This document shows positions 1-8,668 of a DNA stretch of 64,000 bases, piece after piece (within the stretch, counting starts at the first letter, position 1; every line of letters begins with the position of its first letter). The stretch spans positions 434,001-498,000 of the forward strand of contig CBFCWI010000001.1 of assembly GCA_965601685.1 (NCBI GenBank), in the 5' to 3' direction. The translations under genes and the position numbers were made by a program. This DNA comes from JANQJD01 sp965601685 (GTDB lineage Bacteria > Pseudomonadota > Alphaproteobacteria > Rhodospirillales > Rhodospirillaceae). The notes beneath the pieces are model-generated. The model had not been told where the DNA came from and ran no database searches. It saw only the letters and a program-made list of their open reading frames with translations.

Positions 1-43
1 AAGAGTGGCCAGTAGTACGAGCAGAGACCGTCTGGAAGATTGC

Positions 44-391
44 CTACACATGTACCCACATTTTTTCCAAGTTATAGAAAGCACGGACTTCTGGTCTAAA
101 TAAGTGGATCACCACGTCACCGGCGTCCAGAATCACCCAATTGCACTCACGTAAGCCTTCAAGCTCAACGTTTACCCCTCTGGCCTTGAGTTGTTTACGT
201 AGATGCGCTGCCATAGCACTGACTTGGCGAGCCGAACGGCCTGTAGCGATGACCATGTAATCAGCAAAGGAAGTTTTGCCACCCACGTTGACGATGGTGA
301 CATCTTCTGCCTTGTCGTGAACTAGTAAAGCCTCGATTACATCAAGCATCTCATCTGGATTGGACAGACAAGCTGTCGCACACATCAGCAC
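44..391 (-). CDS. rsfS: Ribosome silencing factor RsfS
   Basis: RsfS/Iojap-family protein of about 115 residues that binds ribosomal protein L14 on the free 50S subunit and blocks subunit joining when nutrients are short. The family core is clear: DKAEDV, then GKTSFADYMVIATG, then the C-terminal WVILDAGDVVIHLF and the FYNLEKMW tail. It lies directly downstream of nadD on the same strand, the usual alphaproteobacterial pairing. The chosen start is a GTG at 391, which overlaps nadD by about 40 nt, has a GGAAG motif 8 nt upstream and keeps the PDE residues that family members have before this domain. An ATG at 349, one base past the nadD stop, is the alternative. The usual next gene, rlmH, is not visible in the 43 bases left. 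Confidence 0.93.
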   Translation of the reverse strand: MLMCATACLSNPDEMLDVIEALLVHDKAEDVTIVNVGGKTSFADYMVIATGRSARQVSAMAAHLRKQLKARGVNVELEGLRECNWVILDAGDVVIHLFRPEVRAFYNLEKMWVHV

Positions 392-1019
392 TGTAGTCTG
401 CTTCCTTCTCTATCTGTTCCCACCAGATTCCAGAAACAGCACGAATCTGGGTAGCAGAGTCCGGATGGGAAGGGGTAGGTAAAAATACCCACACCGGTGG
501 CTGCCGTCTGACCAAGGTATGCGCTTGGCCGGGAAAAACACGCCAGCGAGCGAAACGGCGTGCTGCAACGCTGGCTAACGCTCGCAAGGAGTAAGGATAC
601 CGAGCGAGAATCGCAACTGGCACCAGATGGAACAGGCGAGGCCATTGCCACCAAAACGACACTTGGGCAAGGTTATCAGCGCCCATTAACCAAACGAAAC
701 AGCGATATGGCTCACGCTGGCGGAGGCGGCTGACAATGTCAACAGAATAACGAGTCCCCAATCGTGCTTCAAGATCGAGAACAGAAATACAACGACAGTG
801 AGCGGTCATCCTGTGTGCCTGTGCGAGCCGCCAGTGTAACGGTGCCATGCCAGTGACGGACTTCAACGGATTTTGAGGTGATACGAGCCACCACACCTCA
901 TCCAGGGCGAGGGCACGGATCGCCATCAGGCTGATGCACACATGCCCAGCGTGGGCTGGATTAAATGAACCCCCGAGTAGACCCACTACTTCACGGCACT
1001 TATACTTATGCAGCGACAT
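351..1019 (-). CDS. nadD: Nicotinate-nucleotide adenylyltransferase NadD
   Basis: Adenylates nicotinate mononucleotide to deamido-NAD in the NAD synthesis pathway (cytoplasm). The nucleotidyltransferase signature GGSFNPAHAGH is at residues 16-26, the substrate-loop MGADNL motif lies mid-protein, and the C-terminal SATQIR matches the (S/T)xT.IR motif that closes the active site. The length of 222 residues is normal. The start ATG at 1019 has GGTGAG about 6 nt upstream. It overlaps the rsfS coding region downstream, so the two are probably one transcript. The neighbours often found upstream (obgE, proA, proB) are absent and a 470-bp gap follows instead. Confidence 0.93.
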   Translation of the reverse strand: MSLHKYKCREVVGLLGGSFNPAHAGHVCISLMAIRALALDEVWWLVSPQNPLKSVTGMAPLHWRLAQAHRMTAHCRCISVLDLEARLGTRYSVDIVSRLRQREPYRCFVWLMGADNLAQVSFWWQWPRLFHLVPVAILARYPYSLRALASVAARRFARWRVFPGQAHTLVRRQPPVWVFLPTPSHPDSATQIRAVSGIWWEQIEKEADYSADVCDSLSVQSR

Positions 1020-1491
1020 AGAAGCTCACCATACAACGCACTGCTCGATTGAAACCCCTGGAGTGCTATGTCAGCATGTCCAACAAGGATAATCTCTTAG
1101 ACAGGTATCAAATTTAGCGAGAGGAATCTACAGACATCATGCAGTAAAGACAGTGGCATTGTGAGCCGCTCTCGACCGCAGCGGCGGCAACGCCCCAGTG
1201 CATTGGGTAAGTGCATTGGGTAGCAGATTGGAGACGCTCAGATTCCTCTAATATGACGCCACCAGCAGAAGATACAGGAATGAGTTCCATCTTTGCAGTT
1301 CCACTCTCCGTTTCCGCATCTGGTCGATTCTGTACTCTCCGCTACGTTTCAGCCCCTCTGTGCTGATTGAGCGCGATCAACCGGAGGGCGATGATGATGT
1401 GTAGGATTGGGCGGAATGGTCAGAGAGAATCCAATGACGTTCGTGAGCTGCTTGTGCCAGCCTCTCTAGTTCTCATCTTGCCAATTTCTTG
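1020..1491. other. Non-coding gap between folP and nadD
   Basis: No supportable gene on either strand. It holds a perfect 13-bp tandem duplication at 1197-1222 and otherwise no recognised RNA or gene remnant. In many alphaproteobacteria glmM follows folP; no piece of it could be recognised here. Confidence 0.6.
1197..1222. repeat. 13-bp perfect tandem repeat
   Basis: The unit AGTGCATTGGGTA occurs twice head to tail at 1197-1209 and 1210-1222 inside the gap between folP and nadD. Read directly from the sequence; probably a recent slippage duplication in unconstrained DNA. Confidence 0.85.
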
Positions 1492-2709
1492 TCAGTGAGG
1501 CACGCAAGCTTGCCAATCCGCTCTTACTGCACGAGCTGGTGGAGAAGGTGTGGCTGGCATGTTGGAGGCACAGTATCCTGTTGCTGTACGCATGGCTTGC
1601 CACACATTGACCGCTTGGAAGGTTTCAGCTACATCGTGAACTCGTATAAGGCCGATTCCTTGGTCGAGGCCGGCGAGGGCAGCCATGAGAGAGCCAGGCA
1701 AGCGGGCTCCTGGCGGCTCGGCGGCAGATACGCCTGCTATGAAGCTCTTACGCGATACACCGAGCATCAAGCAACACCCTAATGTGTGTAGCACTGCTAG
1801 ACGGCCCAGTATTTCTAGGTTATGGCGCACAGTCTTGCCGAAACCAATACCAGGGTCCAGACAAATGCCAGCCCTGGTAAGGCCCGCTCGCAAGCAAACA
1901 GTGAGCCGCTCAGCCAGCATATCATAGATATCGAGGGGGGCTAGAGAGTACTGGGGATTTCTCTGCATAGTGTGCGGTTCCCCCTGCATGTGTGTCAATA
2001 TGACAGGAATCTTGCGGCTGGCTACCAATGGGAGAGAGAGCGGATCGCCAGTCAAGGCAGTCACATCGTTGACGATAGCAGCGCCAGCTTCAAGAGCTGC
2101 GGCCATCACAGCAGCATGACGTGTATCGATAGATGTCACCACACCCCGTTCAGCTAGGGCCTGTATTACCGGGACGACCCGTTCAATTTCCTCTGCAGGG
2201 GCTACAGAACAGGCGCCAGGACGTGTGGACTCCCCACCCACATCGATGATATCAGCGCCCGCTGCCTTTAAGCGCAGGGCGTGGGCAAGAGCGAGACGAG
2301 GGTTGACCAATGTACCACCGTCGGAGAAGCTGTCCGGCGTTACATTCACTACCCCCATGAGGCGGGGTCTCTCGAATGAGAACCCAGAAAATGGGGGCCG
2401 CCGACTGGAAAGACGGTCCAGAAGTGTATGAATCCACTGCGTCGCATTTTCCCGGGCTGCCCAGGCCTGTACTTCGTCGAGCGGCAGTACAGCAGACCTT
2501 ATTGTCTCTCCCTGGCGGGCCACCACTTCGCATGCTGTAAAGGCCAGTGGACCGCCTACCAAAAGACGCGCACGCCCTAACTTCACTGCAATTTCAGCTA
2601 TGTCTCCTGACAACAACCCAATTGGAACTAGATAAAAAGTATTCTTTGCTCTCTTAGCATGTCCATTAGATGGGCCAGATACATTGGAGCACGCGTGTGA
2701 TCTGTCCAT
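1492..2709 (-). CDS. folP: Dihydropteroate synthase FolP
   Basis: Condenses 6-hydroxymethyl-dihydropterin diphosphate with p-aminobenzoate in folate synthesis; the target of sulfonamides. The TIM-barrel DHPS domain runs from about residue 115 to the end: MGVVNVTPDSFSDGG (118-132), GADIIDVGGESTRPGA (151-166), SIDTRHAAV, VNDVTAL, a Met-rich loop with THMQGEP, LDPGIGFGKT, and LGVSRKSF with RVHDV near the C-terminus. At 405 residues it is longer than the roughly 280 of E. coli because of an N-terminal segment (residues about 25-110) that alphaproteobacterial FolP proteins commonly carry. It starts 20 nt after the pduO stop codon, so the two are probably co-transcribed. Confidence 0.95.
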   Translation of the reverse strand: MDRSHACSNVSGPSNGHAKRAKNTFYLVPIGLLSGDIAEIAVKLGRARLLVGGPLAFTACEVVARQGETIRSAVLPLDEVQAWAARENATQWIHTLLDRLSSRRPPFSGFSFERPRLMGVVNVTPDSFSDGGTLVNPRLALAHALRLKAAGADIIDVGGESTRPGACSVAPAEEIERVVPVIQALAERGVVTSIDTRHAAVMAAALEAGAAIVNDVTALTGDPLSLPLVASRKIPVILTHMQGEPHTMQRNPQYSLAPLDIYDMLAERLTVCLRAGLTRAGICLDPGIGFGKTVRHNLEILGRLAVLHTLGCCLMLGVSRKSFIAGVSAAEPPGARLPGSLMAALAGLDQGIGLIRVHDVAETFQAVNVWQAMRTATGYCASNMPATPSPPARAVRADWQACVPH

Positions 2710-2729
2710 GATGGTATCAGTTGCACCTT

Positions 2730-3338
2730 TTATGCTCTATCATGTTCCCCTTCCCTTTCGCAGTTGCCACCTGGTATCCACAACACATCAGCTTTTCCAT
2801 GATCGTTGACATGGCGAGCTAGCACAAACAGATGATCAGACAGACGATTCAGGTACTGGATAGCAACTGAATTCACCCCTCCCTGTTCCATTTCTGCCAG
2901 TTCCACCAAAAGCCGCTCGGCACGCCGGCATACTGTGCGGGCATGATGTAAATGAGCTGCCGCTGCTGTGCCACCAGGCAGAATAAACGAATGGAGGGGC
3001 GGCATATGAGCGTTCATAGCATCTATTTCACGTTCAAGTCGATTGACTTGTGATTCTGCTATTCTTAAGACTATTTTCTGATTGGTCTGGGCTAAATCGA
3101 TCGGTGTACACAGATCCGCACCAAGATCGAACAGATCATTCTGCAGCTGCATCAGCATAGCATCAGCCGGCGCAGCTGTCCGGGTGTACAGGCGAGCTAA
3201 GCCAATGATAGCATTGGTTTCATCCACTGTTCCATAGGTCTGGACACGCATGTCGTGTTTTGGAACACGCTTCCCAGTGGACAGAGATGTTTTTCCCTTG
3301 TCGCCACCGCGAGTATATATGCGGGTGAGTTGAACCAT
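2730..3338 (-). CDS. pduO: PduO-type cob(I)alamin adenosyltransferase
   Basis: Transfers adenosyl from ATP to cob(I)alamin to make coenzyme B12. Family marks: the N-terminal ATP loop YTRGGDKGKTSL, the YGTVDETNA helix, the RRAERLL motif and the C-terminal NRLSDHLFVLAR. The 202-residue length is normal. It is divergent from lptG and followed after 20 nt by folP. It implies that at least one adenosylcobalamin-dependent enzyme exists in the organism; none is in this window. PduO, CobA and EutT types are unrelated in sequence, and this one is clearly PduO/MMAB. Confidence 0.93.
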   Translation of the reverse strand: MVQLTRIYTRGGDKGKTSLSTGKRVPKHDMRVQTYGTVDETNAIIGLARLYTRTAAPADAMLMQLQNDLFDLGADLCTPIDLAQTNQKIVLRIAESQVNRLEREIDAMNAHMPPLHSFILPGGTAAAAHLHHARTVCRRAERLLVELAEMEQGGVNSVAIQYLNRLSDHLFVLARHVNDHGKADVLWIPGGNCEREGEHDRA

Positions 3339-3379
3339 AGTCGCTCCATGCCTTTAATACTGTCCAAGTTTCCAGAGTC

Positions 3380-3397
3380 GTTTGGCCTGCGCCAAAC
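3380..3397. repeat. 7-bp perfect inverted repeat in divergent promoter region
   Basis: GTTTGGC (3380-3386) and GCCAAAC (3391-3397) are separated by a CTGC loop in the 106-bp region between divergent pduO and lptG. It could be an operator or a leader hairpin for either gene. No T-run follows, so it is unlikely to be a terminator. Confidence 0.6.
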
Positions 3398-3444
3398 CTC
3401 CTTGATTATAGGCTTATGCAGCCTCGCCTGGATATAGCACTTTC

Positions 3445-4590
3445 GTGCCTTCTCATGCGTCTGGGAGAACAGAGAGGAGAAAGATCCTGATTCTCAAGAC
3501 CTATATCTGCCGACACTTTCTTGTCTATTTTGGAGCAATACTCTTTATGATTGTTGCGCTTGTTCTGCTTTTCGACATGATTGAACTCATCAGGCGTGCG
3601 GCCGCTTATCCGGATATGTCCTTTGCGGTTCTGTTGGGCATGGCCCTCTTAAAGCTGCCGCAGATGGTGAATACAGTACTGCCGTTCGCTGTTATGCTGA
3701 GCAGCATGGCAGTGTTTTGGCAATTTTCACGTTCTCGTGAACTCGTCATCATCCGCGCAGTTGGGGTATCGGCATGGCAATTTCTGCTGCCTGTCCTGTG
3801 GATCGTGCTGCTGCTCGGGATTAGCAATCTCACCCTACTCAACCCGCTAGGCGCCAACCTGTATGCTCGCTATGCGCGTATGGAGAATGCTCTCCTACTG
3901 CGCAAAACTAACACTCCGCTGTCACTTGCCGGAAATATCACCAATCTATGGTGGTATGAACTGATAGGCAATCGACAATCTGTGCTACACGCTGAGCGTA
4001 CCTGTCAGGATGGACCAATACTATACATGCGCGATGTCAGCATTTTTCTTTTCAAGAATCGTGGCGTGTTTCTCGAACGAGTAGAAGCCACTAGTGGTAT
4101 GCTACTAAAAGATGGTACATATAAACTGTACCGTGTGTGGATCCTACAGTCTGGGCATTCCGCAGCCTATCATGATATCCTGTCTTTACCGACTAATTTA
4201 ACTATAGATTGCATCAGAGAGCATTCCTCCTCACCTGAAACGGTGTCTGTGTGGCAACTATCCAGTTCCATCCGCTTGTGTCAAGAGGCTGGATTATCTA
4301 CTTATGTTCACCGTCTGTACCTGAAAGCCCTAATTGCCTCGCCGTTTCTGCTCTGCGCCATAGTGCTAGTCGCTGCGGCGTTTGCGATGCCGCAGAATCA
4401 CCGCAATGCTAGGGTGGGTGTGCGCATGACAGGAGCCATTAGTGTTGGGTTCCTGTTATATTTCTTCTCGAAAATCACCTATGCTCTTGGTCAAGCGGCT
4501 CTCCTACCCCTGGAGGTGGCGGCTTGGAGCCCTGCTGTCATCATGGGTTCGTTAGGGCTAGCCGCTCTGTTGCACTTGGAGGATGGATAA
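3445..4590 (+). CDS. lptG: LPS export permease LptG (LptF/LptG family)
   Basis: Inner-membrane permease of the LptBFG transporter that extracts lipopolysaccharide and feeds it to the LptC-A-D bridge. The sequence shows the family plan: an N-terminal membrane pair (about residues 24-47 and 60-90), the DMIELIRR coupling region, a third helix near 110-130, a periplasmic beta-jellyroll domain (about 150-290) and three C-terminal helices ending in HLEDG, a typical LptG tail. LptF normally lies beside LptG and is absent here. The GTG start at 3445 has no clear ribosome site; a Shine-Dalgarno-like AGAGAGGAG around 3470-3478 sits just inside the frame, so a shorter N-terminus is possible. It converges on the DAHP synthase gene with a 12-bp gap. 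Confidence 0.88.
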   Translation: MPSHASGRTERRKILILKTYICRHFLVYFGAILFMIVALVLLFDMIELIRRAAAYPDMSFAVLLGMALLKLPQMVNTVLPFAVMLSSMAVFWQFSRSRELVIIRAVGVSAWQFLLPVLWIVLLLGISNLTLLNPLGANLYARYARMENALLLRKTNTPLSLAGNITNLWWYELIGNRQSVLHAERTCQDGPILYMRDVSIFLFKNRGVFLERVEATSGMLLKDGTYKLYRVWILQSGHSAAYHDILSLPTNLTIDCIREHSSSPETVSVWQLSSSIRLCQEAGLSTYVHRLYLKALIASPFLLCAIVLVAAAFAMPQNHRNARVGVRMTGAISVGFLLYFFSKITYALGQAALLPLEVAAWSPAVIMGSLGLAALLHLEDG

Positions 4591-4602
4591 CGCTTCTGAG
4601 GC

Positions 4603-6006
4603 TTAGCCAGACTCGGCCAGACTTGGATTATCCCGTGGAGAATCAGTGCGCAGATGATTCCGCTCCTGCCGGAAGGTTTCAGCCAGCAGGAAGACTAGTT
4701 CGAGAGCCTGACTGACATTGAGGCGCGGATCACAGAAAGTATGGTAGCGCTCTGCCAAGCCAGCCTCTGTGATGGCCTGGGAACCCCCAAGGCATTCAGT
4801 GACATCCTGACCAGTGAGTTCCACGTGAACGCCACCGGGATGGGTTCCCTCAGCACGATGGATGGCGAAATAACGCTGTACCTCACTCAGGATGCGATCA
4901 AAAGAACGCGTCTTGAAACCCTTTTCAGTTTTGATCGTATTTGCATGCATAGGGTCACAGGCCCATACCACCTGATGACCGTTCTCCTTCACAGCCCTGA
5001 TTAAGGAGGGGAGACGAGTAGCAATTGTTCCCTCACCCATGCGCACGATGAGAGTCAGGCGACCGGTCTCGTTCCCTGGATTGAGAATCGTGCACAGACG
5101 CAGCAGTTCGTCTGTTGTGAGGGAGGGTCCTACCTTGACACCGATAGGATTGCGCACGCCCCGCAGAAACGCGACATGGGCACCGTCAACCTGGCGCGTG
5201 CGATCACCGATCCACAGCATGTGTGCAGAGCAGCAGTACCAGTCCCCGCTGGTCGAATCTAATCGTGTCAAGGCCTCCTCATAGGGCAGGAGCAGAGCCT
5301 CATGCGAGGTAAAGAAGTCTGTTTCGTGGATCTGGGGTACGCGATCCGATGTGAGGCCGCAGGCAGCCATGAAGTCCAGAGTCTCACCTATGCGATTACA
5401 CAGATCACGGTAGCGTTCCCACTGTGGGCTACCAGCGATGAAATCCAAGGTCCACTGATGGACCCTATGCAGGTCAGCATAGCCACCCTGAGCAAAGGCC
5501 CGTAAAAGGTTAAGAGTTGCTGCGGATTGGTGATAAGCCTGGATCATTCGCTCTGGGTCAGGTGTACGAGCTGTCATAGTAAAGTCCAGCCCATTAATCA
5601 TGTCGCCGCAATAGGCTGGCAGGGTGACACCGCCCCAGGTTTCTGTTGGTGCAGAACGCGGCTTAGCAAACTGCCCGCCCATGCGACCGACCTTGACAAC
5701 CGGCATCGCTCCGCTGAACGTCAGGACCACTGCCATCTGGAGAATAACACGGAAAGTGTCGCGTATGATGTTAGCATTGAAATCAGCAAAGCTTTCAGCG
5801 CAGTCCCCACCCTGCAGTAGGAAGGCACGGCCAGCACCAACCTTGGTCATGGCTTGCTGTAAACGCCGTGCCTCACCAGCAAAAACTAGAGGCGGGAAAG
5901 TGCGCAACCTCGCCTCGACTCCAGCCAGCCGAGCTTGATCAGGATAGGCGGGAAGATGTTGGGCCGGTCGAGAGCGCCAGCCTTGTCGAGTCCACATATC
6001 TGCCAT
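4603..6006 (-). CDS. aroG: Class II 3-deoxy-7-phosphoheptulonate (DAHP) synthase
   Basis: First step of the shikimate pathway: condenses phosphoenolpyruvate and erythrose 4-phosphate. This is the plant-like class II (AroH/AroAII) form, seen from FPPLVFAGEAR, LLQGGDCAESF, GGQFAKPRSAPTE, SAHMLWIGDRTR, ANPIG-like RNPIGVKVGP, WACDPMHANT and the GGVHVELTGQDVTECLGG segment that holds metal-binding residues. The 467-residue length is normal. The start ATG at 6006 has GAGG about 8 nt upstream. It is unrelated in sequence to E. coli AroF/G/H, so the symbol follows function. It stands alone, about 180 bp from rpmB. Confidence 0.95.
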   Translation of the reverse strand: MADMWTRQGWRSRPAQHLPAYPDQARLAGVEARLRTFPPLVFAGEARRLQQAMTKVGAGRAFLLQGGDCAESFADFNANIIRDTFRVILQMAVVLTFSGAMPVVKVGRMGGQFAKPRSAPTETWGGVTLPAYCGDMINGLDFTMTARTPDPERMIQAYHQSAATLNLLRAFAQGGYADLHRVHQWTLDFIAGSPQWERYRDLCNRIGETLDFMAACGLTSDRVPQIHETDFFTSHEALLLPYEEALTRLDSTSGDWYCCSAHMLWIGDRTRQVDGAHVAFLRGVRNPIGVKVGPSLTTDELLRLCTILNPGNETGRLTLIVRMGEGTIATRLPSLIRAVKENGHQVVWACDPMHANTIKTEKGFKTRSFDRILSEVQRYFAIHRAEGTHPGGVHVELTGQDVTECLGGSQAITEAGLAERYHTFCDPRLNVSQALELVFLLAETFRQERNHLRTDSPRDNPSLAESG

Positions 6007-6188
6007 GGATCGCCTCGATAAGGGAGTGAGAATGAGCGTGACCGGGCCATTCGGGAGTCCCTATGACAGCCTGCGGCCGGAGTCGAGGCCATGACTACAC
6101 CCGGTTACGGTTACCGTGGCATGGCTATCCTCGTCAGACCATGATTGTACACTTGATTCGCAAAGACGTGGGGCCATGCAAGATGAGT

Positions 6189-6506
6189 TTAGGAGATCTC
6201 TAGTTCGGATGATTCAGCCTTGCGACGCGCCATGGCAGAGAGAATCTGCCGTTTCAGGCGGCGGGCTGCGAGAGGTAACCGTACATCCGGTCTTCCCCGC
6301 AGGTAAGAGTCGATACCACCATTCTGTTCGATACTGCGCAGCCCATTGATAGAAAGTCGCAATCGCACAGATCGTCCCAGAACATCGCTCCACACCGCAG
6401 TTTCCTGCAGATTCGGCAAGAATCGACGTTTCACCTTGTTGTTGGCATGGCTCACATTGTAGCCGACTAATACACCCTTGCCGGTGATTGCGCAACGTCT
6501 GGCCAT
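6189..6506 (-). CDS. rpmB: 50S ribosomal protein L28
   Basis: Large-subunit protein L28. Typical N-terminus MARRCAITGKG, then VGYNVSHANNKVKRRFLPNL, and the LRLSINGLRSIEQNGG stretch seen in the longer alphaproteobacterial form. The 105-residue length fits that form, which exceeds the 78 residues of E. coli. The gene stands alone with 180-330 bp of non-coding sequence on both sides. Confidence 0.96.
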   Translation of the reverse strand: MARRCAITGKGVLVGYNVSHANNKVKRRFLPNLQETAVWSDVLGRSVRLRLSINGLRSIEQNGGIDSYLRGRPDVRLPLAARRLKRQILSAMARRKAESSELEIS

Positions 6507-6838
6507 GTTTGTGCAACCCCCATATGCTTGTCCCGAAAAGCGAGTTTGTAAGATACCTGCGACGTATCCGTCAAGGCGATTGATTCCTCTGGTCAGGCTG
6601 AGAATCCCGGAGTGGCTTTGGTAGGGTCCGCTTCTTCTCTCCCTCTCTCCGCAGGCTTGTCTGCGGCGACACGTTTGGATGAGGGGAGAGCGTCCCTGCT
6701 GCTGCCTGGGGAGAGACTACCAAAAGCCTTTCTACTCAATGATAGATGCACAAGGTCTCTCCACATCAGGGTAGGGGCGACTCTGCTGGGCGCTGATCCA
6801 TCCCGCCTGCGACGATGCTGATGCTGCCTGCCACAAAG
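6507..6838. other. Non-coding gap upstream of rpmB
   Basis: No supportable gene. A perfect hairpin at 6649-6666 (CCGCAG, 6-nt loop, CTGCGG) is the only structure noticed. Short reading frames here have no homology I recognise. The rpmB promoter should lie at the low-coordinate end on the minus strand. Confidence 0.5.
6649..6666. repeat. 6-bp GC-rich hairpin
   Basis: CCGCAG (6649-6654), loop GCTTGT, CTGCGG (6661-6666), lying between the radical SAM gene stop and the rpmB start. It could end radical SAM transcription on the minus strand, but there is no T-run, so this stays a guess. Confidence 0.4.
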
Positions 6839-7729
6839 CTAGTATCCACGCAGAGAACGCGGGCGCAGGCCAGAGCCAGAATGGCGGGCCAGAGCGATGG
6901 TACTGAGGAGAGCCTCCTTGTCCTTGGGCAGGATACCACCTAAGGACAGCGCGTTGGAAGCGTGGTTGGAGCGAAAGATGATTGGGTGTGGTGGTTCTAA
7001 AGCTGTGACTAGGCGAGCCATTTCATCCAGGCATTCATCGTCATTCAAGGGCTGAAAACGGCTACCATACTTTTCCCAGCGAGGCATGAAACCAGGCATC
7101 TCAGCCCGGCGGAGATCGAGCTGCAGGGTAGACAGGTAAGTAGGCGGGGCAGAGTTAACCAGTTCGACTGTCGCGGCAATATGGTGCTCTGAATATTCAC
7201 GACCCCCAAGCCCCAGTATCACCATACACGATACCTTGAGTCCAGCGTCGTGGGCTCGATGGATGGCTTTAGCAATGCCTCGTGGGGAAGCACCCTTAGC
7301 AATGCGCTTGAGCACATCCATATGGCCCGACTCGATCCCTAGGTAAATGAGGGAGAGCTTGCGCGCTTTAAGGCCGGCTAGTGCTTCTACTGGCTTACGG
7401 TTAATATTGTCCGGCGTGGCATAGGATGACACACGCACCAGCCTAGGCAAACGGGCATGCAGGTGGTCGAGAATCTGATGCAGAGAGTCTGTCGGTAGTA
7501 CCATGGCGTCCCCATCCGCCAGAAACACCCGGTCGGCCCACGGCCAGTCGCGAGCGCCAACGTCGATGTCATTGAAAACGTTCTCGAGTGGGCGTGCACG
7601 GAACTCCTTATGCGCATACATGGAACAGAATGAACAGTGGTTATAACTGCAGCCAAGCGTTGCCTGGACAATAAGGCTGCGCCCTTCAGACGGAGGCCGC
7701 CACAGAGGTAGCTCATAATGAATCGGCAT
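6839..7729 (-). CDS. Radical SAM protein (COG1032-like)
   Basis: Predicted 4Fe-4S radical S-adenosylmethionine enzyme of unknown substrate. The cluster cysteines are C27, C32 and C35, in CSYNHCSFC, a CX4CX2C spacing instead of the classical CX3CX2C; some COG1032 proteins with a CSYNxCxFC motif share it. The following SMYAHKEFR, the LADGDAM segment (GGE-like position), the YLGIESG strand and the VMILGLGG strand match the radical SAM barrel. The 296-residue length covers the core domain only, without a B12-binding or TRAM domain. It is followed downstream by non-coding DNA and preceded by rlmB about 80 bp away, so a shared transcript is possible. Confidence 0.85.
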   Translation of the reverse strand: MPIHYELPLWRPPSEGRSLIVQATLGCSYNHCSFCSMYAHKEFRARPLENVFNDIDVGARDWPWADRVFLADGDAMVLPTDSLHQILDHLHARLPRLVRVSSYATPDNINRKPVEALAGLKARKLSLIYLGIESGHMDVLKRIAKGASPRGIAKAIHRAHDAGLKVSCMVILGLGGREYSEHHIAATVELVNSAPPTYLSTLQLDLRRAEMPGFMPRWEKYGSRFQPLNDDECLDEMARLVTALEPPHPIIFRSNHASNALSLGGILPKDKEALLSTIALARHSGSGLRPRSLRGY

Positions 7730-7810
7730 GAACTGAGATAACTCCGATATCGCTCTGAATCAGGTTAGAGTTAGAGGGCTAGCGCGCGCTATCAGAATGA
7801 CGACGCCATA

Positions 7811-8668
7811 TCACTTACGGCTAGAATCTGTCAACCGATGGCGTGTGACTTCGTATAAAGCTACGGCCGCGGCATTAGACACATTAAGACTTTCAACCGC
7901 GCTTGTGATCGGCAGGCAAACGAGGCTATCGCAATGCACACGGACCGAATGACGCAGACCACGCCCTTCTGATCCCAGCACCAAGACAATGCGGTCAGCT
8001 ACCTCCACCTGTGCAAGAGACCGTGGAGCGGTCGCTTCAAGGCCGATGGTCCAGAAGCCAGCTGCTTTGCATGTTTCAAGAGTCCGCGCGAGATTCGTCG
8101 TCCGGGCGAGCGGTACTTTTTCCAGGCTACCGGAGGCCGCTCTAGCCAGGGCACCAGTTTCTACCGGTGCGCGACGCTCCTGCATCACCACAGCCATGGC
8201 ACCGAAAGCTGCAGCAGAACGCATGACTGCTCCTACGTTGCGTGGGTCAGTAATCTGATCGAGCATGATCACTGTAGAGAGTGCAGTGTCATGCGTACCC
8301 TTTAAGAGAGTATTGAGAGATCGTGACTCCAACGGAGTCACTTGGGTTACCATCCCCTGATGTATGACTCCTGGTAGTAAATGTTCTATTGTAGAGATAT
8401 GTACACATTCTATTTTTGGTAAATATAATGCACAGTTATTATATATCTTTACAAGAGTATCTTCTGATACATATGCAGCATCAGATGTGACTAGCAGACG
8501 TCTGCAATGCCTTGTAGGGTTAGCTAAGGCTGCCAGAGTCGCGTGACGTCCGTAAATCCAGAATGGTTCCCGTTGGTGGGTTGGCCGAGGGAACACGGCT
8601 CCATGTGAGGGACGTGTTGTAGGGCGGCTATTTCTATCGCTGCTGTAAGATTGCTGACGCTTGCTCAT
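7811..8668 (-). CDS. rlmB: 23S rRNA (guanosine-2'-O-)-methyltransferase RlmB
   Basis: SpoU/TrmH-family methyltransferase expected to modify G2251 in the 23S peptidyl-transferase loop. An N-terminal low-complexity basic stretch (about 1-35) is followed by the substrate-binding domain (WIYGRHATLAAL) and the knotted SPOUT domain with its three motifs: LDQITDPRNVGAVMRSA, VLVLGSEGRGLR and LPITSAVESLNVSNAAAVALYE. It lies upstream of, and divergent from, the tRNA-Tyr/tRNA-Gly/tuf block, an order seen in many alphaproteobacteria. A stretch at about 8360-8475 inside the gene is much richer in A/T than the rest. Confidence 0.93.
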   Translation of the reverse strand: MSKRQQSYSSDRNSRPTTRPSHGAVFPRPTHQREPFWIYGRHATLAALANPTRHCRRLLVTSDAAYVSEDTLVKIYNNCALYLPKIECVHISTIEHLLPGVIHQGMVTQVTPLESRSLNTLLKGTHDTALSTVIMLDQITDPRNVGAVMRSAAAFGAMAVVMQERRAPVETGALARAASGSLEKVPLARTTNLARTLETCKAAGFWTIGLEATAPRSLAQVEVADRIVLVLGSEGRGLRHSVRVHCDSLVCLPITSAVESLNVSNAAAVALYEVTRHRLTDSSRK

